Shown one piece after another: positions 1 to 7,730 of a stretch of DNA of 13,566 nt (position 1 is the first letter of the stretch; each line of letters opens with the position of its first letter). The translations under genes were made by a program, and so were the position numbers. This DNA is from Chryseobacterium gleum (GTDB lineage Bacteria > Bacteroidota > Bacteroidia > Flavobacteriales_D > Crocinitomicaceae): positions 1 to 13,566 of the forward strand of contig CAMCQL010000028.1 in NCBI GenBank assembly GCA_945877005.1, given 5' to 3'. The notes under the pieces were generated by a model. It made no database searches. It was given only the letters and a program-made list of their open reading frames with translations, and was not told the origin of the DNA.

Positions 1-198
1 AATGGAATCATAACGCTTGAAAATATTTCAGGAGCGAATACAATCTCATTAGTAGACATGACTGGAAGAACCATCAAAACAGTTTCAGTAAATGCAGAAC
101 AAATGAATTTAAATTTTTCGGGTTTACAAACTGGTAAATACATGGTTCAGATTGTTGGAGAAAATCTAAATGAAGTTAGATCAATTGTAATTGAATAA
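1..198 (+). CDS. C-terminal end of a secreted protein with a type IX secretion (Por) sorting domain, 5' partial
   Basis: Frame 1 is open from the left edge to a TAA at 196-198 and gives 65 residues. The segment has the layout of a T9SS type A sorting domain. A short beta-strand region is followed by LVDMTGRTIK, matching the family's 'ydl.Gr.v' motif, then LNFSGLQTGKYMVQI, matching 'l.l..l..G.Y.v.i', and a short basic and hydrophobic end (VRSIVIE). In Bacteroidota this domain directs a protein with a signal peptide through the outer membrane by the Por machinery and is then usually removed. The functional part of the protein lies outside the window, so its activity cannot be named. The gene converges on the minus-strand genes and ends just before a hairpin terminator. 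Confidence in the domain is good; the start is missing. Confidence 0.85.
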   Translation, partial: NGIITLENISGANTISLVDMTGRTIKTVSVNAEQMNLNFSGLQTGKYMVQIVGENLNEVRSIVIE

Positions 199-212
199 AT
201 AGAGAATATGAC

Positions 213-252
213 AAAACAAAAAAGCTAGCTTTTGAGCTAGCTTTTTTGTTTT
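213..252. terminator. Bidirectional intrinsic terminator between convergent genes
   Basis: Two perfect 18-base arms (213-230, AAAACAAAAAAGCTAGCT, and its complement at 235-252) enclose the 4-base loop TTTG at 231-234. The core GCTAGCT stem is followed by a T-run on the plus strand and, by symmetry, by a T-run on the minus strand. It lies 14 bases after the stop of the sorting-domain gene and 14 bases after the stop of the glycosyltransferase on the other strand. It can therefore serve both transcripts. Confidence 0.9.
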
Positions 253-266
253 AATAAATTGATTGA

Positions 267-1064
267 TCAATTAATTTTTTCTAACCCATTTTTACAATAA
301 GAGGTTCCTTCTGCAATTTTTGCATGGTACATTGCTCGACTGATGGCAGTTTGATCTTCACGTTCAGGTCGTTCGTGGTAAAGGTGAAATTGAATGCTGT
401 GGTATTTTAAATTTTTAAAGGTGTAGCCAGCTTTTAGAATGCGCCATTCGATGTCGCAATCTTCACCATAGCCTGTCATTTCATAATCTTCGTCAAACCC
501 ATTTATCGATGTTAAAATCGTTAATGGGATGGCCATATTACAGCCCAATAGTCTTGGTTTTTTGGTGGTGAAGATGGGCTTAAAAGGCAAACGTACACTA
601 TCTTCTATGCGGGTACTTCCGTTGCGCAACATTTTCCATTTTGAAGGCACAATGGTTGTGGTTTCCAACAGTTGTTTGCTTGTTGTTTCGTCCAAATTAG
701 TTCGTTTCGCAAAGAGGACTGTGTTTGAATCATAATACTTTGCATAAGTGGACAAATAACTTGGGTGAAGCACGCAGTCGCCATCAATAAATACGATTAA
801 ATCTTCAGTGGCATTGCGCAAACCAACATTCAAGATTTTATTTTTTCGAAAACCTAAATCTTCCTGCGTATGATGTTCAATTGGAAATGAATAGTGTATA
901 TTTTTAATGAATTCCGACATTTCGATGGAATCTCCATCTTCTAGGACGGATACCTTAAAGTTGGTGTAAGTTTGTTGCGCTACTGAATCTAGAACTTTCT
1001 TCAAGAAACGTGTATTCTTATAAACTGTGATGAACAAACGGATGGAGGGAGTGGATCTGGCCAT
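267..1064 (-). CDS. Family 2 glycosyltransferase (GT-A fold) with galactosyltransferase-type C-terminal motif
   Basis: This 265-residue protein is a probable cytoplasmic glycosyltransferase that moves a sugar from a nucleotide donor to a surface polysaccharide or similar acceptor. The N-terminus (SIRLFITVYKNTRFLKKVLDSV, residues 7-28) is the typical GT2 first strand and helix. VFIDGDCVLHPSYL (91-104) carries the DxD metal-binding motif as DGD at 94-96. GCNMAIP (174-180) and NGFDEDYEMTGYGEDCDIEWRI (188-209) match the Glyco_transf_7C region, where GED (200-202) supplies the likely catalytic acids. There is no signal peptide or membrane segment. The ATG lies one base after the stop of the upstream ATPase-like gene, so translation is probably coupled. 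Sugar and acceptor cannot be read from the sequence, and there is no polysaccharide cluster around it. Confidence 0.9.
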   Translation of the reverse strand: MARSTPSIRLFITVYKNTRFLKKVLDSVAQQTYTNFKVSVLEDGDSIEMSEFIKNIHYSFPIEHHTQEDLGFRKNKILNVGLRNATEDLIVFIDGDCVLHPSYLSTYAKYYDSNTVLFAKRTNLDETTSKQLLETTTIVPSKWKMLRNGSTRIEDSVRLPFKPIFTTKKPRLLGCNMAIPLTILTSINGFDEDYEMTGYGEDCDIEWRILKAGYTFKNLKYHSIQFHLYHERPEREDQTAISRAMYHAKIAEGTSYCKNGLEKIN

Positions 1065-1065
1065 A

Positions 1066-2196
1066 TTATTTTTTACTTAAAAACCCCCAATAAGTCGATC
1101 GATTCAATGCGAAAAGTCCTGCTTCGGGATAATAACTTTGAAAGGATGCCGGAAATTTAGGTTTTTTCCGTTTGTCCCACAAAGATTTATAGGCTGCAAT
1201 TTTTCCGTTTTCTTCTTCGATAAAATCCATTTGTTGTTTGGTATGGGTTCTCCAAAAGTAGTAATTCCGTTTTATTCCGTTGAATTCATTCCATTTGATA
1301 CGTTCTGCAATCAGCCAATTTTTCCACAATGCTGCAACATCATTCCGTAAATCCAACGGATTAAAATTTTGTATCACCGCATTTCGAAAGCCGTTGTCTA
1401 AAAAGAACACCACGTGTGTTTTCTTCAACTCGTATTTTTTATCGTTAAAAAAGGAAGGGACTTTTTTAAGTAGGAATGCTTTTTCCAAAAGTTCAATGTA
1501 ACGTTCAACGGTTTCATTGTCCAATCCACAACGCTGACCGATGTCGTAGTAGGAGATAGGTTCTCCCATTTCAAAGGCAAGTAATTGAACCATTTTAAGC
1601 AATTTATCGCCCTTATTGATGCGTTCATTGGGGTTTAAGTTGGTAAAAATGGATGTTTTTACTAATTCGAGTAAATATTTTTCCGCTTGCGCTGGGTGTG
1701 AAAGTATTTCTGGATAATTGCCATATACAAGTCGTGTTTCAAGGTGTTTGTCGAATTCGATAACGCCTTGATGTTGCGCCATTTCTTGGAAAAGGTAAGG
1801 ATAGACTTTCATTTCTAATCCCTCCATGATAAGTACATCGCGCAATACTTTATCTAGGATCGGCTCATACGAACAAAGTAAGATCAATCGGATCGGATAA
1901 TTTTTTGTCAATACCTCTTCGATGATGTGTTGGAGACAAACCAAATACTGTGCTTCTTGAAGTACAATGTATTTTTTTTCTTTGAAGAGGGGCAAATAAC
2001 TCGCTTCTTTTCCAACTGATTCGAAATGTGTTCTGTTTTTCTTTTTGGAAAAATCAATGTGCAATAGTTCTTCTTGATCTTGTATTGCGGAACAAATCAT
2101 TTCGTACTTTTTCACTCCTTTACTCCCAAGTAAAAGAAGGATTGGGTGCTTTTCCAAATGAGATTGGATTTTTGGAAAAATGTAACGTTGCAGCAT
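1066..2196 (-). CDS. AAA_14/DUF4143-type ATPase-like protein with degraded catalytic motifs
   Basis: The 376-residue protein keeps the layout of the AAA_14 plus DUF4143 family: an N-terminal nucleotide-binding-like domain, a winged-helix region (ISYYDIGQRCGLDNETVERYIELLEKAFLLKKV) and a C-terminal PD-(D/E)XK-like domain. Its key residues are gone. The Walker A position reads GSKGVKKY (24-31) instead of GPRQSGKTT. The Walker B region reads VLQEAQ (78-83), with Gln for the usual Asp. The sensor segment reads LLCSYE instead of LSGSQ, and the SLAGR motif is absent. At the C-terminus FWRT and MDF (Asp324) survive, but the usual E-x-K pair is replaced in AYKSLW (335-340). The frame is intact from start to stop, so this is not an obvious pseudogene. 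It may have a structural or regulatory role; that is inference. An intact family member lies at 7731-8888. Confidence 0.8.
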   Translation of the reverse strand: MLQRYIFPKIQSHLEKHPILLLLGSKGVKKYEMICSAIQDQEELLHIDFSKKKNRTHFESVGKEASYLPLFKEKKYIVLQEAQYLVCLQHIIEEVLTKNYPIRLILLCSYEPILDKVLRDVLIMEGLEMKVYPYLFQEMAQHQGVIEFDKHLETRLVYGNYPEILSHPAQAEKYLLELVKTSIFTNLNPNERINKGDKLLKMVQLLAFEMGEPISYYDIGQRCGLDNETVERYIELLEKAFLLKKVPSFFNDKKYELKKTHVVFFLDNGFRNAVIQNFNPLDLRNDVAALWKNWLIAERIKWNEFNGIKRNYYFWRTHTKQQMDFIEEENGKIAAYKSLWDKRKKPKFPASFQSYYPEAGLFALNRSTYWGFLSKK

Positions 2197-2301
2197 AGTT
2201 TTATTTTTTCTCTAACATTCTTTCACCAATTTATCCATTGAATTTTGCGATAAAACTTTTGGATAGTTTTTGGTTTTACGTGAGTTAGAGAAAATAGTTT
2301 T
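2196..2301. repeat. Inverted repeat flanked by short direct repeats, possible MITE-like remnant
   Basis: This is the non-coding stretch between the TraB/GumN gene and the ATPase-like gene. TTTTCTCTAAC (2206-2216) and its exact complement GTTAGAGAAAA (2284-2294) are 67 bases apart. The inner sequences are only weakly complementary. Both arms are bordered on the outside by TAGTTTT (2196-2202 and 2295-2301), which could be a 7-bp target duplication. No T-run follows either arm in the needed direction, so it does not look like an intrinsic terminator. The region is AT-rich, so chance pairing is possible. The left direct repeat overlaps the last base of the ATPase-like start codon. Confidence 0.35.
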
Positions 2302-2308
2302 GATTTTC

Positions 2309-3535
2309 TTAAAAAAGTCTTACGCGATTAAAAAATCGTTGGGAGCGATCGGAATTCATAAATTTATTTCCGCCGTAACAGGTAAGTTTGATTAAGTAAT
2401 TGCGATGGATGAATACGCGACGCCATGCATCTCCAATTCCAAATAGTTGCGCGATTCCTTCATAAGCTATCGTCCCTTGTGAAAGTTTAATTCGTTGTAT
2501 TTTTGCTTTTTCGGGGCCATTAAAAATACGGTCGACATAGCTTTCTAACTGGTAATTGGAAGGGACTTTTTCAATTTCCACCAAATAGGCATTTCCTTGA
2601 CCCATTTCTTGGTAAATAATTTCTTGGTAATAGGTTTCCGAATGGAGGTAAGGCTTGCTCCCAAATGGAATGACGATTCCTAGTGTGGAATCGCTGTAAA
2701 TAAATTGATTGTATTTGTTGGTAAAGAGTTGTGGATCGCTCGTATTTGTAGTATAGGTAGGGGGTATTAGTTGGATGCGGTAACCTCTTTCTTTCAATAG
2801 TTGCAATACGCCGTCAGTTCCTGATAAATGGGCTGCTCCAATTGCTGCAAAACAATTTTCTTTTCGGAATAAGGTGTCTAATCCATCCGCCATGATAAAA
2901 TTACGCTCGTTAATCAAAAGTTGATAGGCTTCCTTTTTTCCAGCTAATTGTCGTTCAATAAGCAGTCGGATGGATTCGATATTCCCGTTTAAATAGGTTT
3001 GTAAAATTTTTTCTTCGTTTATTTTTTCGAGTGTTTGTAAAGGCGTTTTATTATTTTCATTGATGATTTCTAGAATTGAAAGTTGTCCTTCTATGGTTTC
3101 TAAAGGAATACATTTTTTATTGGAATTGAGTGCCAATAACTGAAAATAGAGGTCTAAAAATTGAGGCCGACCATTTTCATCACCGTAACGTGTTTTACTT
3201 GCATTGCGATTCAATGTGAACGGTTTCCCTGAAGCATCAAACCGCATGGTTGTTTTTTTTATGCGCGCGTCTATTTCATAGAACAAGCTATAAATATCTG
3301 CCTCGAGTACATAAGCCGACGATTTTTCTAAGGCAGCGTAGACACTGTCTGAAAATCGGAATACGCGTGGATCATTGCTGTGAAAAGTTCCGTACAGGTA
3401 ACTTACTTTTTTAGATCCTTTTCGTGTAAGTTTCCAAAGTAATTGATTGTCTGAAGCGCCTTGCGTAAATCCAATACCGATCGAACTAAGTCCAATGAGT
3501 AGAATTTGAATGCATTGTACGAATGACCCCTTCAT
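2309..3535 (-). CDS. TraB/GumN-family protein with N-terminal signal and long C-terminal extension
   Basis: A hydrophobic N-terminal segment (about residues 5-25) suggests export or a membrane anchor. The family core begins at LLWKLTRKG and contains LYGTFHSNDPRVFRF with GTFH at 49-52, a conserved acid in YVLEAD, and the closing AAIGAAHLSGTDGV with His236. This matches the TraB/GumN/TIKI superfamily of possible metal-dependent hydrolases or proteases; the substrate is unknown. Typical members are about 290 residues. This one is 408, and roughly the last 150 residues, ending in LIKLTCYGG and SDRSQRFFNRVRLF, are additional and not assigned by me. An in-frame TTG at 3544 would add three residues. 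I prefer the ATG at 3533-3535, which sits in TAAAATG just as the RhuM start does. The gene begins 13 bases after the polA stop and is probably cotranscribed with it. Confidence 0.8.
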   Translation of the reverse strand: MKGSFVQCIQILLIGLSSIGIGFTQGASDNQLLWKLTRKGSKKVSYLYGTFHSNDPRVFRFSDSVYAALEKSSAYVLEADIYSLFYEIDARIKKTTMRFDASGKPFTLNRNASKTRYGDENGRPQFLDLYFQLLALNSNKKCIPLETIEGQLSILEIINENNKTPLQTLEKINEEKILQTYLNGNIESIRLLIERQLAGKKEAYQLLINERNFIMADGLDTLFRKENCFAAIGAAHLSGTDGVLQLLKERGYRIQLIPPTYTTNTSDPQLFTNKYNQFIYSDSTLGIVIPFGSKPYLHSETYYQEIIYQEMGQGNAYLVEIEKVPSNYQLESYVDRIFNGPEKAKIQRIKLSQGTIAYEGIAQLFGIGDAWRRVFIHRNYLIKLTCYGGNKFMNSDRSQRFFNRVRLF

Positions 3536-3548
3536 TTTACACAAGTAT

Positions 3549-6350
3549 TTAATGTGCGTCTAACCAATTCTGGGCAAGTTTTACTTCAACTTCCATTGGG
3601 ACAACTAGTTTTACCGCATTTTCCATTGCTTCTTTGACCAATTGTTGCATGATTTCTTTTTCAGAATTGTGCACATCAAACACCAATTCATCGTGCACTT
3701 GAAGCAATAGTTTGGAGTGCAATTGTTGCGCGCTCATTGCTTTTTCAACAGCAATCATGGCCAGTTTGATAATGTCTGCTGCAGATCCTTGTATGGGAGC
3801 ATTTACGGCATTGCGTTCAGCATAGCCTCTTACAATGGCATTGCCTGAGTTAATATCTGGCAAATACCTTCTTCGGTTCATAATGGTTTCTACATAACCT
3901 ACTTCTCTGGCGTTGTTCACAAGTTGGTCCATGAAGGATTTTATGGTCGAATATTGTTCGAAGTAGCTATCAATAATTGCTTTTGCTTCTCCTCTCGGAA
4001 TGCCTAAGGTTTGAGATAACCCAAAGGCTGATTGCCCGTAGATAATTCCAAAATTTACTGCTTTTGCAGCACTTCTCTGATCTTTTGTAACGTCTTCCAA
4101 TGCGACTTGAAATACTTTCGACGCAGTGGCTGTGTGAATGTCAATTCCTTTTTTGAAGTCATTGACCATTGTTGGGTCTTGACTTAATGCAGCAATGATG
4201 CGAAGTTCTATTTGGGAATAATCGGCAGCCATTAACTGAAAATCAGTATTTCGAGCGATAAACGACCTTCTAATTTCTTTTCCTTTGGAGGTTCGAATAG
4301 GAATGTTCTGTAAGTTTGGGTTGTTCGAACTTAACCTTCCAGTGGAAGTTACTGTTTGCATGTAACTGGTGTGTACGCGGTTGTCTTTTTGGTCTCTCAA
4401 CAATGGCAAAGGATCAACGTAGGTACTTTTCAATTTTTTATTTTGTCGGTATTCTAAAATTTTCCCGATTATTGGATGGTCATTGCGGTACTGCTCCAAT
4501 GCATCTTCGGAAGTTTGGTATTGACCTGTTTTTGTCTTTTTTGCTTTTGAATTAATTTTCATGGTGTCGAATAACACTTCTCCTAATTGTTTGGGAGAAT
4601 CTAAGTTGAAATCTACACCAGCAATTGCTTTGATTTCGATTTCTAATTCTTTGGACTCAATTTCTAATTTTTTTGAATACTCTTGAAGGGCCAAAACATC
4701 TATGGCAATTCCTTCACGTTCCATTTTTTGAAGTACAGGAACCAAGGGCATTTCTAATTGATAAAATAATTCCTTGAGGTGATCTTTTTGAATTTGTGGT
4801 TCAATGATTTTTTTTAACTGAAAGGTAATGTCGGCATCTTCACACGCATAATTACATACTTCATTCACAGGAATATCCCGCATACTTCCTTGATTTTTTC
4901 CTTTTTTCCCTATCAATGTTTCGATGGAAACGGGTTGGTATTTTAAATAATACTCTGAAAGGAAATCCATGCTTTGTTTTGATTCAGGTTGAATCAAGTA
5001 ATGGGCAATCATGGTATCGAAAAGTGGACCTTTAACTTCCATACCATAATTGTGTAATACATGGAGGTCGTACTTGAGGTTATGTCCAATTTTCTCGATG
5101 GTGTCAGATTCAAAAAAAGCGGTAAATTCTTGAACAATGGCAAGAGCTTCGTTTTGATCCTCTGGAACTGCTATGTAGAATCCTTCGCGCGCTTTGTAAG
5201 AAAAAGAGATTCCAACAAGTTCTGCGTTCAATGCATCGATGCTTGTTGTTTCTGTATCAAAACAAACTTCTGATTGCTGTAACAATAGTTCGAGTAATTC
5301 TGAACGTTCTTGTGCTGTACTGATGAGGTGATAATTCGGTCGTTCGGTAACAATTGTTTTAAGTTCACTTGTTGGCAATGGGGTTTGGTGTGCCATTAAA
5401 TGGTGGGAGCCAAATAAATCCAATTGACCATCGTCTGTTGTTGGTGCTGTTATGGTAATGTCTTCACCAATCACTTTTTTTGCTAAATTCTTAAATTCTA
5501 ATTCAGTGAATATTTCCTTTACCTTCTCGGCATCTGGTGGACACATAATTAAATGTTCAGGTACAAATTCAACGTCAACATCTAATATGATGGTAGCTAA
5601 TTTTTTAGAGAGAATTCCTTGATCCGCAAAGTTGATTACATTTTCTTTTTGTTTTCCTTTCAACTGCTCGGTGTTGGCTAACAGCCCTTCCAAAGACCCG
5701 TATTCTTGCACTAATTTTTTGGCAGTTTTTTCACCAATACCAGGTATGCCAGGAATGTTATCTGCCGCATCGCCCCATAAACCTAAAATATCGATGACTT
5801 TCAAAGGGTCATCTACTTCAAATTTTTCACACACTTCCGGAACACCTAATATAGTAGCTGGATCTCCACCGCGTCCAGGTTTGTAGATGAATATTTTTTC
5901 TGAAACCAATTGACCAAAATCTTTGTCAGGGGTCATCATATAGGTGTAATAACCTCTTTGTTCTGCGATTTTCGCCAATGTTCCGATCACGTCATCGGCT
6001 TCAAATCCTTCCTTTAATAGAATTGGAATATTGAACGCTTCAACGATACGTTTAATTGGGTCAATCATCGAACGTATGTCCTCAGGCATTTCTTGTCGAT
6101 GTGCTTTGTAGGCTGCAAAATCTTCTTGTCGGTTGGTAGCTCCTCCAGGTGCGTCAAACACAACTGCCAAATGGGTTGGTCCTTCTTTTTTGATGACATC
6201 AATCAACATATTGGTAAAGCCAAATGCGGCAGAAGTATTTTGCCCTTTTGTGTTGACCCTTGGATTTTTCGCAAATGCAAAGTAAGCTCTGTAAATCAAT
6301 GCAAAAGCATCAATCAAAAATAATTTTTTATCGTGGATTGGGGTTATCAT
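3549..6350 (-). CDS. polA: DNA polymerase I with 5'-3' exonuclease, 3'-5' exonuclease and polymerase domains
   Basis: This is a full-length 933-residue family A DNA polymerase for Okazaki fragment maturation and repair synthesis. Residues 1 to about 290 form the FEN-like 5' nuclease (LIDAFALIYRAYFAF, VVFDAPGG, FEADDVIGTLA), with a helix-hairpin-helix at GIPGIGEKTAKKL near 200. The proofreading exonuclease is intact: DTET (Asp365, Glu367), IGHNLKYD and YACEDADITF. The polymerase motifs are all present: motif A DYSQIELR at 710-717, motif B RSAAKAVNFGIIYG with Tyr771, and motif C QVHDELVFD near 884-892. Tyr771 is the residue type normally found in polymerase I enzymes. The ATG at 6348-6350 gives a proper N-terminus. 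A TATATTTG box lies 45 bases upstream, and the TraB/GumN gene follows immediately. Confidence 0.98.
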   Translation of the reverse strand: MITPIHDKKLFLIDAFALIYRAYFAFAKNPRVNTKGQNTSAAFGFTNMLIDVIKKEGPTHLAVVFDAPGGATNRQEDFAAYKAHRQEMPEDIRSMIDPIKRIVEAFNIPILLKEGFEADDVIGTLAKIAEQRGYYTYMMTPDKDFGQLVSEKIFIYKPGRGGDPATILGVPEVCEKFEVDDPLKVIDILGLWGDAADNIPGIPGIGEKTAKKLVQEYGSLEGLLANTEQLKGKQKENVINFADQGILSKKLATIILDVDVEFVPEHLIMCPPDAEKVKEIFTELEFKNLAKKVIGEDITITAPTTDDGQLDLFGSHHLMAHQTPLPTSELKTIVTERPNYHLISTAQERSELLELLLQQSEVCFDTETTSIDALNAELVGISFSYKAREGFYIAVPEDQNEALAIVQEFTAFFESDTIEKIGHNLKYDLHVLHNYGMEVKGPLFDTMIAHYLIQPESKQSMDFLSEYYLKYQPVSIETLIGKKGKNQGSMRDIPVNEVCNYACEDADITFQLKKIIEPQIQKDHLKELFYQLEMPLVPVLQKMEREGIAIDVLALQEYSKKLEIESKELEIEIKAIAGVDFNLDSPKQLGEVLFDTMKINSKAKKTKTGQYQTSEDALEQYRNDHPIIGKILEYRQNKKLKSTYVDPLPLLRDQKDNRVHTSYMQTVTSTGRLSSNNPNLQNIPIRTSKGKEIRRSFIARNTDFQLMAADYSQIELRIIAALSQDPTMVNDFKKGIDIHTATASKVFQVALEDVTKDQRSAAKAVNFGIIYGQSAFGLSQTLGIPRGEAKAIIDSYFEQYSTIKSFMDQLVNNAREVGYVETIMNRRRYLPDINSGNAIVRGYAERNAVNAPIQGSAADIIKLAMIAVEKAMSAQQLHSKLLLQVHDELVFDVHNSEKEIMQQLVKEAMENAVKLVVPMEVEVKLAQNWLDAH

Positions 6351-6394
6351 GGTGGGAATTATATTTTATGGATGAATGGTTATAATCTCTATAA

Positions 6395-6402
6395 CAAATA
6401 TA
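6395..6402 (-). promoter_or_regulatory. Candidate -7 promoter box for polA (TATATTTG on the minus strand)
   Basis: The plus strand reads CAAATATA, which is an exact match on the minus strand to the Bacteroidota -7 consensus TAnnTTTG. It lies 45 bases upstream of the polA ATG, in the 83-base gap after the RhuM gene. I see no clear TTG at the -33 position, so the call rests on the -7 box and its location. Confidence 0.4.
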
Positions 6403-6433
6403 ACATCTTTCATTTTGGTATATATGAAGAAAT

Positions 6434-7480
6434 TTATGCCTTGTTTTGGTTGTTTTTAGATTCAATTGATTTGAAAATGATTCTATCAAAATCACTTTCA
6501 AATAGTCTATCTTGCACAATTCTGTATTTTTCAAATTCACTTTCTGCATGTGCAGTAGCTATTTCATGACTTACTTTTCCTGCATCGTTCAAAATATTTC
6601 GATCCGTCGCGTCTATAAATTTATTTAATCTCGTTTCCCAATCTCCCATTGTCATAGGGATTTGTCTTGTTGCCATATCCTCTGCGATATCCAAATATGC
6701 GGAAACTAATCGTTGTAATTGTTGCATTTCATTTTCTGTTAAATAATTTTTTGCCACACTTACATCAAACTTTTGAATTTTTCCATTAGGAGCATCTTTC
6801 CAAGTTTCCAATCCCATATTTTCTTTATCATACCTCGCTCTATTTAGGATAAGTTCTGCAGCTGTTTGTCCGTGAATTGCCCAATGCAATTTATTTTGTA
6901 CGGTAGCAAAAAATCGTTTTGTGGCTTGTGCTGTTACATCATAATCTAATGATGTGGAATAGATATCTGTAATTTTTTGGTAAAATTTTCGTTCACTTAA
7001 ACGAATTTCTCTAATTCTTTGTAGTTGTTCTTCGAAGTATTTTTCACCAAGTAGGGTACCATTATTTTTTAGTCGTTCATCGTCCATGGTAAAGCCCTTA
7101 ATGGTAAATTCATTTACTATTTGCGTGGCCCATTTTCGGAACATTACTGCTTTTTCAGAGTTAACTTTATATCCAACCGCAATAATTGCTGAAAGATTGT
7201 AGTGTTTTGTATCGTAGTTTTTCCCATCTAAAGCAGTTATTCGAAATTTTTGAATAACTGAATTTTCTTCTAATTCACTATCTTTAAATATTTTTTTTAA
7301 GTGATAATTCACAGTATGTGTTTCTATTTCATACAATATTCCCATCATTTTTTGAGATAGCCATATATTTTCTTCTGAATAAATAGCTTCTAACCCTCCC
7401 TCTCCAGTTGCTGCAATAAATGTAAGGTATTCAGCTGATGAAGAACGAATTATTGATTTATTTTTCTTGTTATTTTCCAT
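6434..7480 (-). CDS. RhuM-family protein
   Basis: The 348-residue protein fits the RhuM (virulence RhuM) family, named from a Salmonella pathogenicity island gene; its biochemical function is not established. About residues 38-140 hold the conserved core: IWLSQKMMGILYEIETHTVNYHLKKIF resembles a helix-turn-helix-like segment. It is followed by SVIQKFRITALDGKNYDTKHYNLSAIIAVGYKVNSEKAVMFRKWATQIVNEFTIKGF, the most diagnostic block. The C-terminal half is mostly helical and rich in charged residues. There is no signal peptide or membrane segment, so it should be cytoplasmic. The family is often found near mobile or defence genes, and here it neighbours a DUF4143 ATPase. The ATG at 7478-7480 follows an A-rich stretch, and a promoter-like pair lies about 95 bases upstream. 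It appears to have its own transcript. Confidence 0.85.
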   Translation of the reverse strand: MENNKKNKSIIRSSSAEYLTFIAATGEGGLEAIYSEENIWLSQKMMGILYEIETHTVNYHLKKIFKDSELEENSVIQKFRITALDGKNYDTKHYNLSAIIAVGYKVNSEKAVMFRKWATQIVNEFTIKGFTMDDERLKNNGTLLGEKYFEEQLQRIREIRLSERKFYQKITDIYSTSLDYDVTAQATKRFFATVQNKLHWAIHGQTAAELILNRARYDKENMGLETWKDAPNGKIQKFDVSVAKNYLTENEMQQLQRLVSAYLDIAEDMATRQIPMTMGDWETRLNKFIDATDRNILNDAGKVSHEIATAHAESEFEKYRIVQDRLFESDFDRIIFKSIESKNNQNKA

Positions 7481-7574
7481 TTTACGTTCAGATTAATTAA
7501 AGCATAAAACATTTAGTAAGAATGATTTTGTAGTGTTAATAGGAGGTAACATATTCGGAATTATTTTTCTAAAA

Positions 7575-7602
7575 CAAATATACAGCTTTAGGCGATTACA
7601 AA
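7575..7602 (-). promoter_or_regulatory. Candidate Bacteroidota-type promoter for the RhuM gene
   Basis: On the minus strand TTTG (complement of 7599-7602) is followed after 16 bases by TATATTTG (complement of 7575-7582). This resembles the Bacteroidota pattern TTTG, about 19 bases, TAnnTTTG, with a spacer slightly short of typical. The predicted transcript would have a leader of roughly 90 bases before the RhuM ATG. The remainder of the 250-base gap (7481-7730) holds no gene that I can see. It contains one short inverted repeat, TGTTA/TAACA, at 7534-7551. Confidence 0.45.
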
Positions 7603-7730
7603 AATGTTTAATCGAGTCGAATTGAAAATTTAATATCTGTATCGATTTCTATGAATTACTATTGTAAATGAGGATGTTAAATATTAAGTTCAACGATGAC
7701 TTAGGGGTTTTGTAACGGTCTTTCTAAGCT

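Noticed and set aside
2206..2294. Transcription terminator for the polA and TraB/GumN transcript
   Set aside because: The arms are 67 bases apart, and on the minus strand the second arm is followed by A-rich rather than T-rich DNA.
3536..3544. TTG start adding three residues to the TraB/GumN protein
   Set aside because: The ATG nine bases downstream has the usual A-rich context (TAAAATG) and gives a standard signal segment (MKGSF...), so the ATG is preferred.
6333..6569. 78-codon plus-strand frame over the polA promoter region
   Set aside because: It overlaps the ends of polA and the RhuM gene in antisense and has no motif or promoter. The gap it spans is explained by the polA promoter.
7541..7550. 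AGGAGGTAAC, a Shine-Dalgarno-like sequence on the plus strand
   Set aside because: No ATG, GTG or TTG with a useful frame follows at the right distance, and this lineage does not rely on Shine-Dalgarno sites. It is taken as chance.
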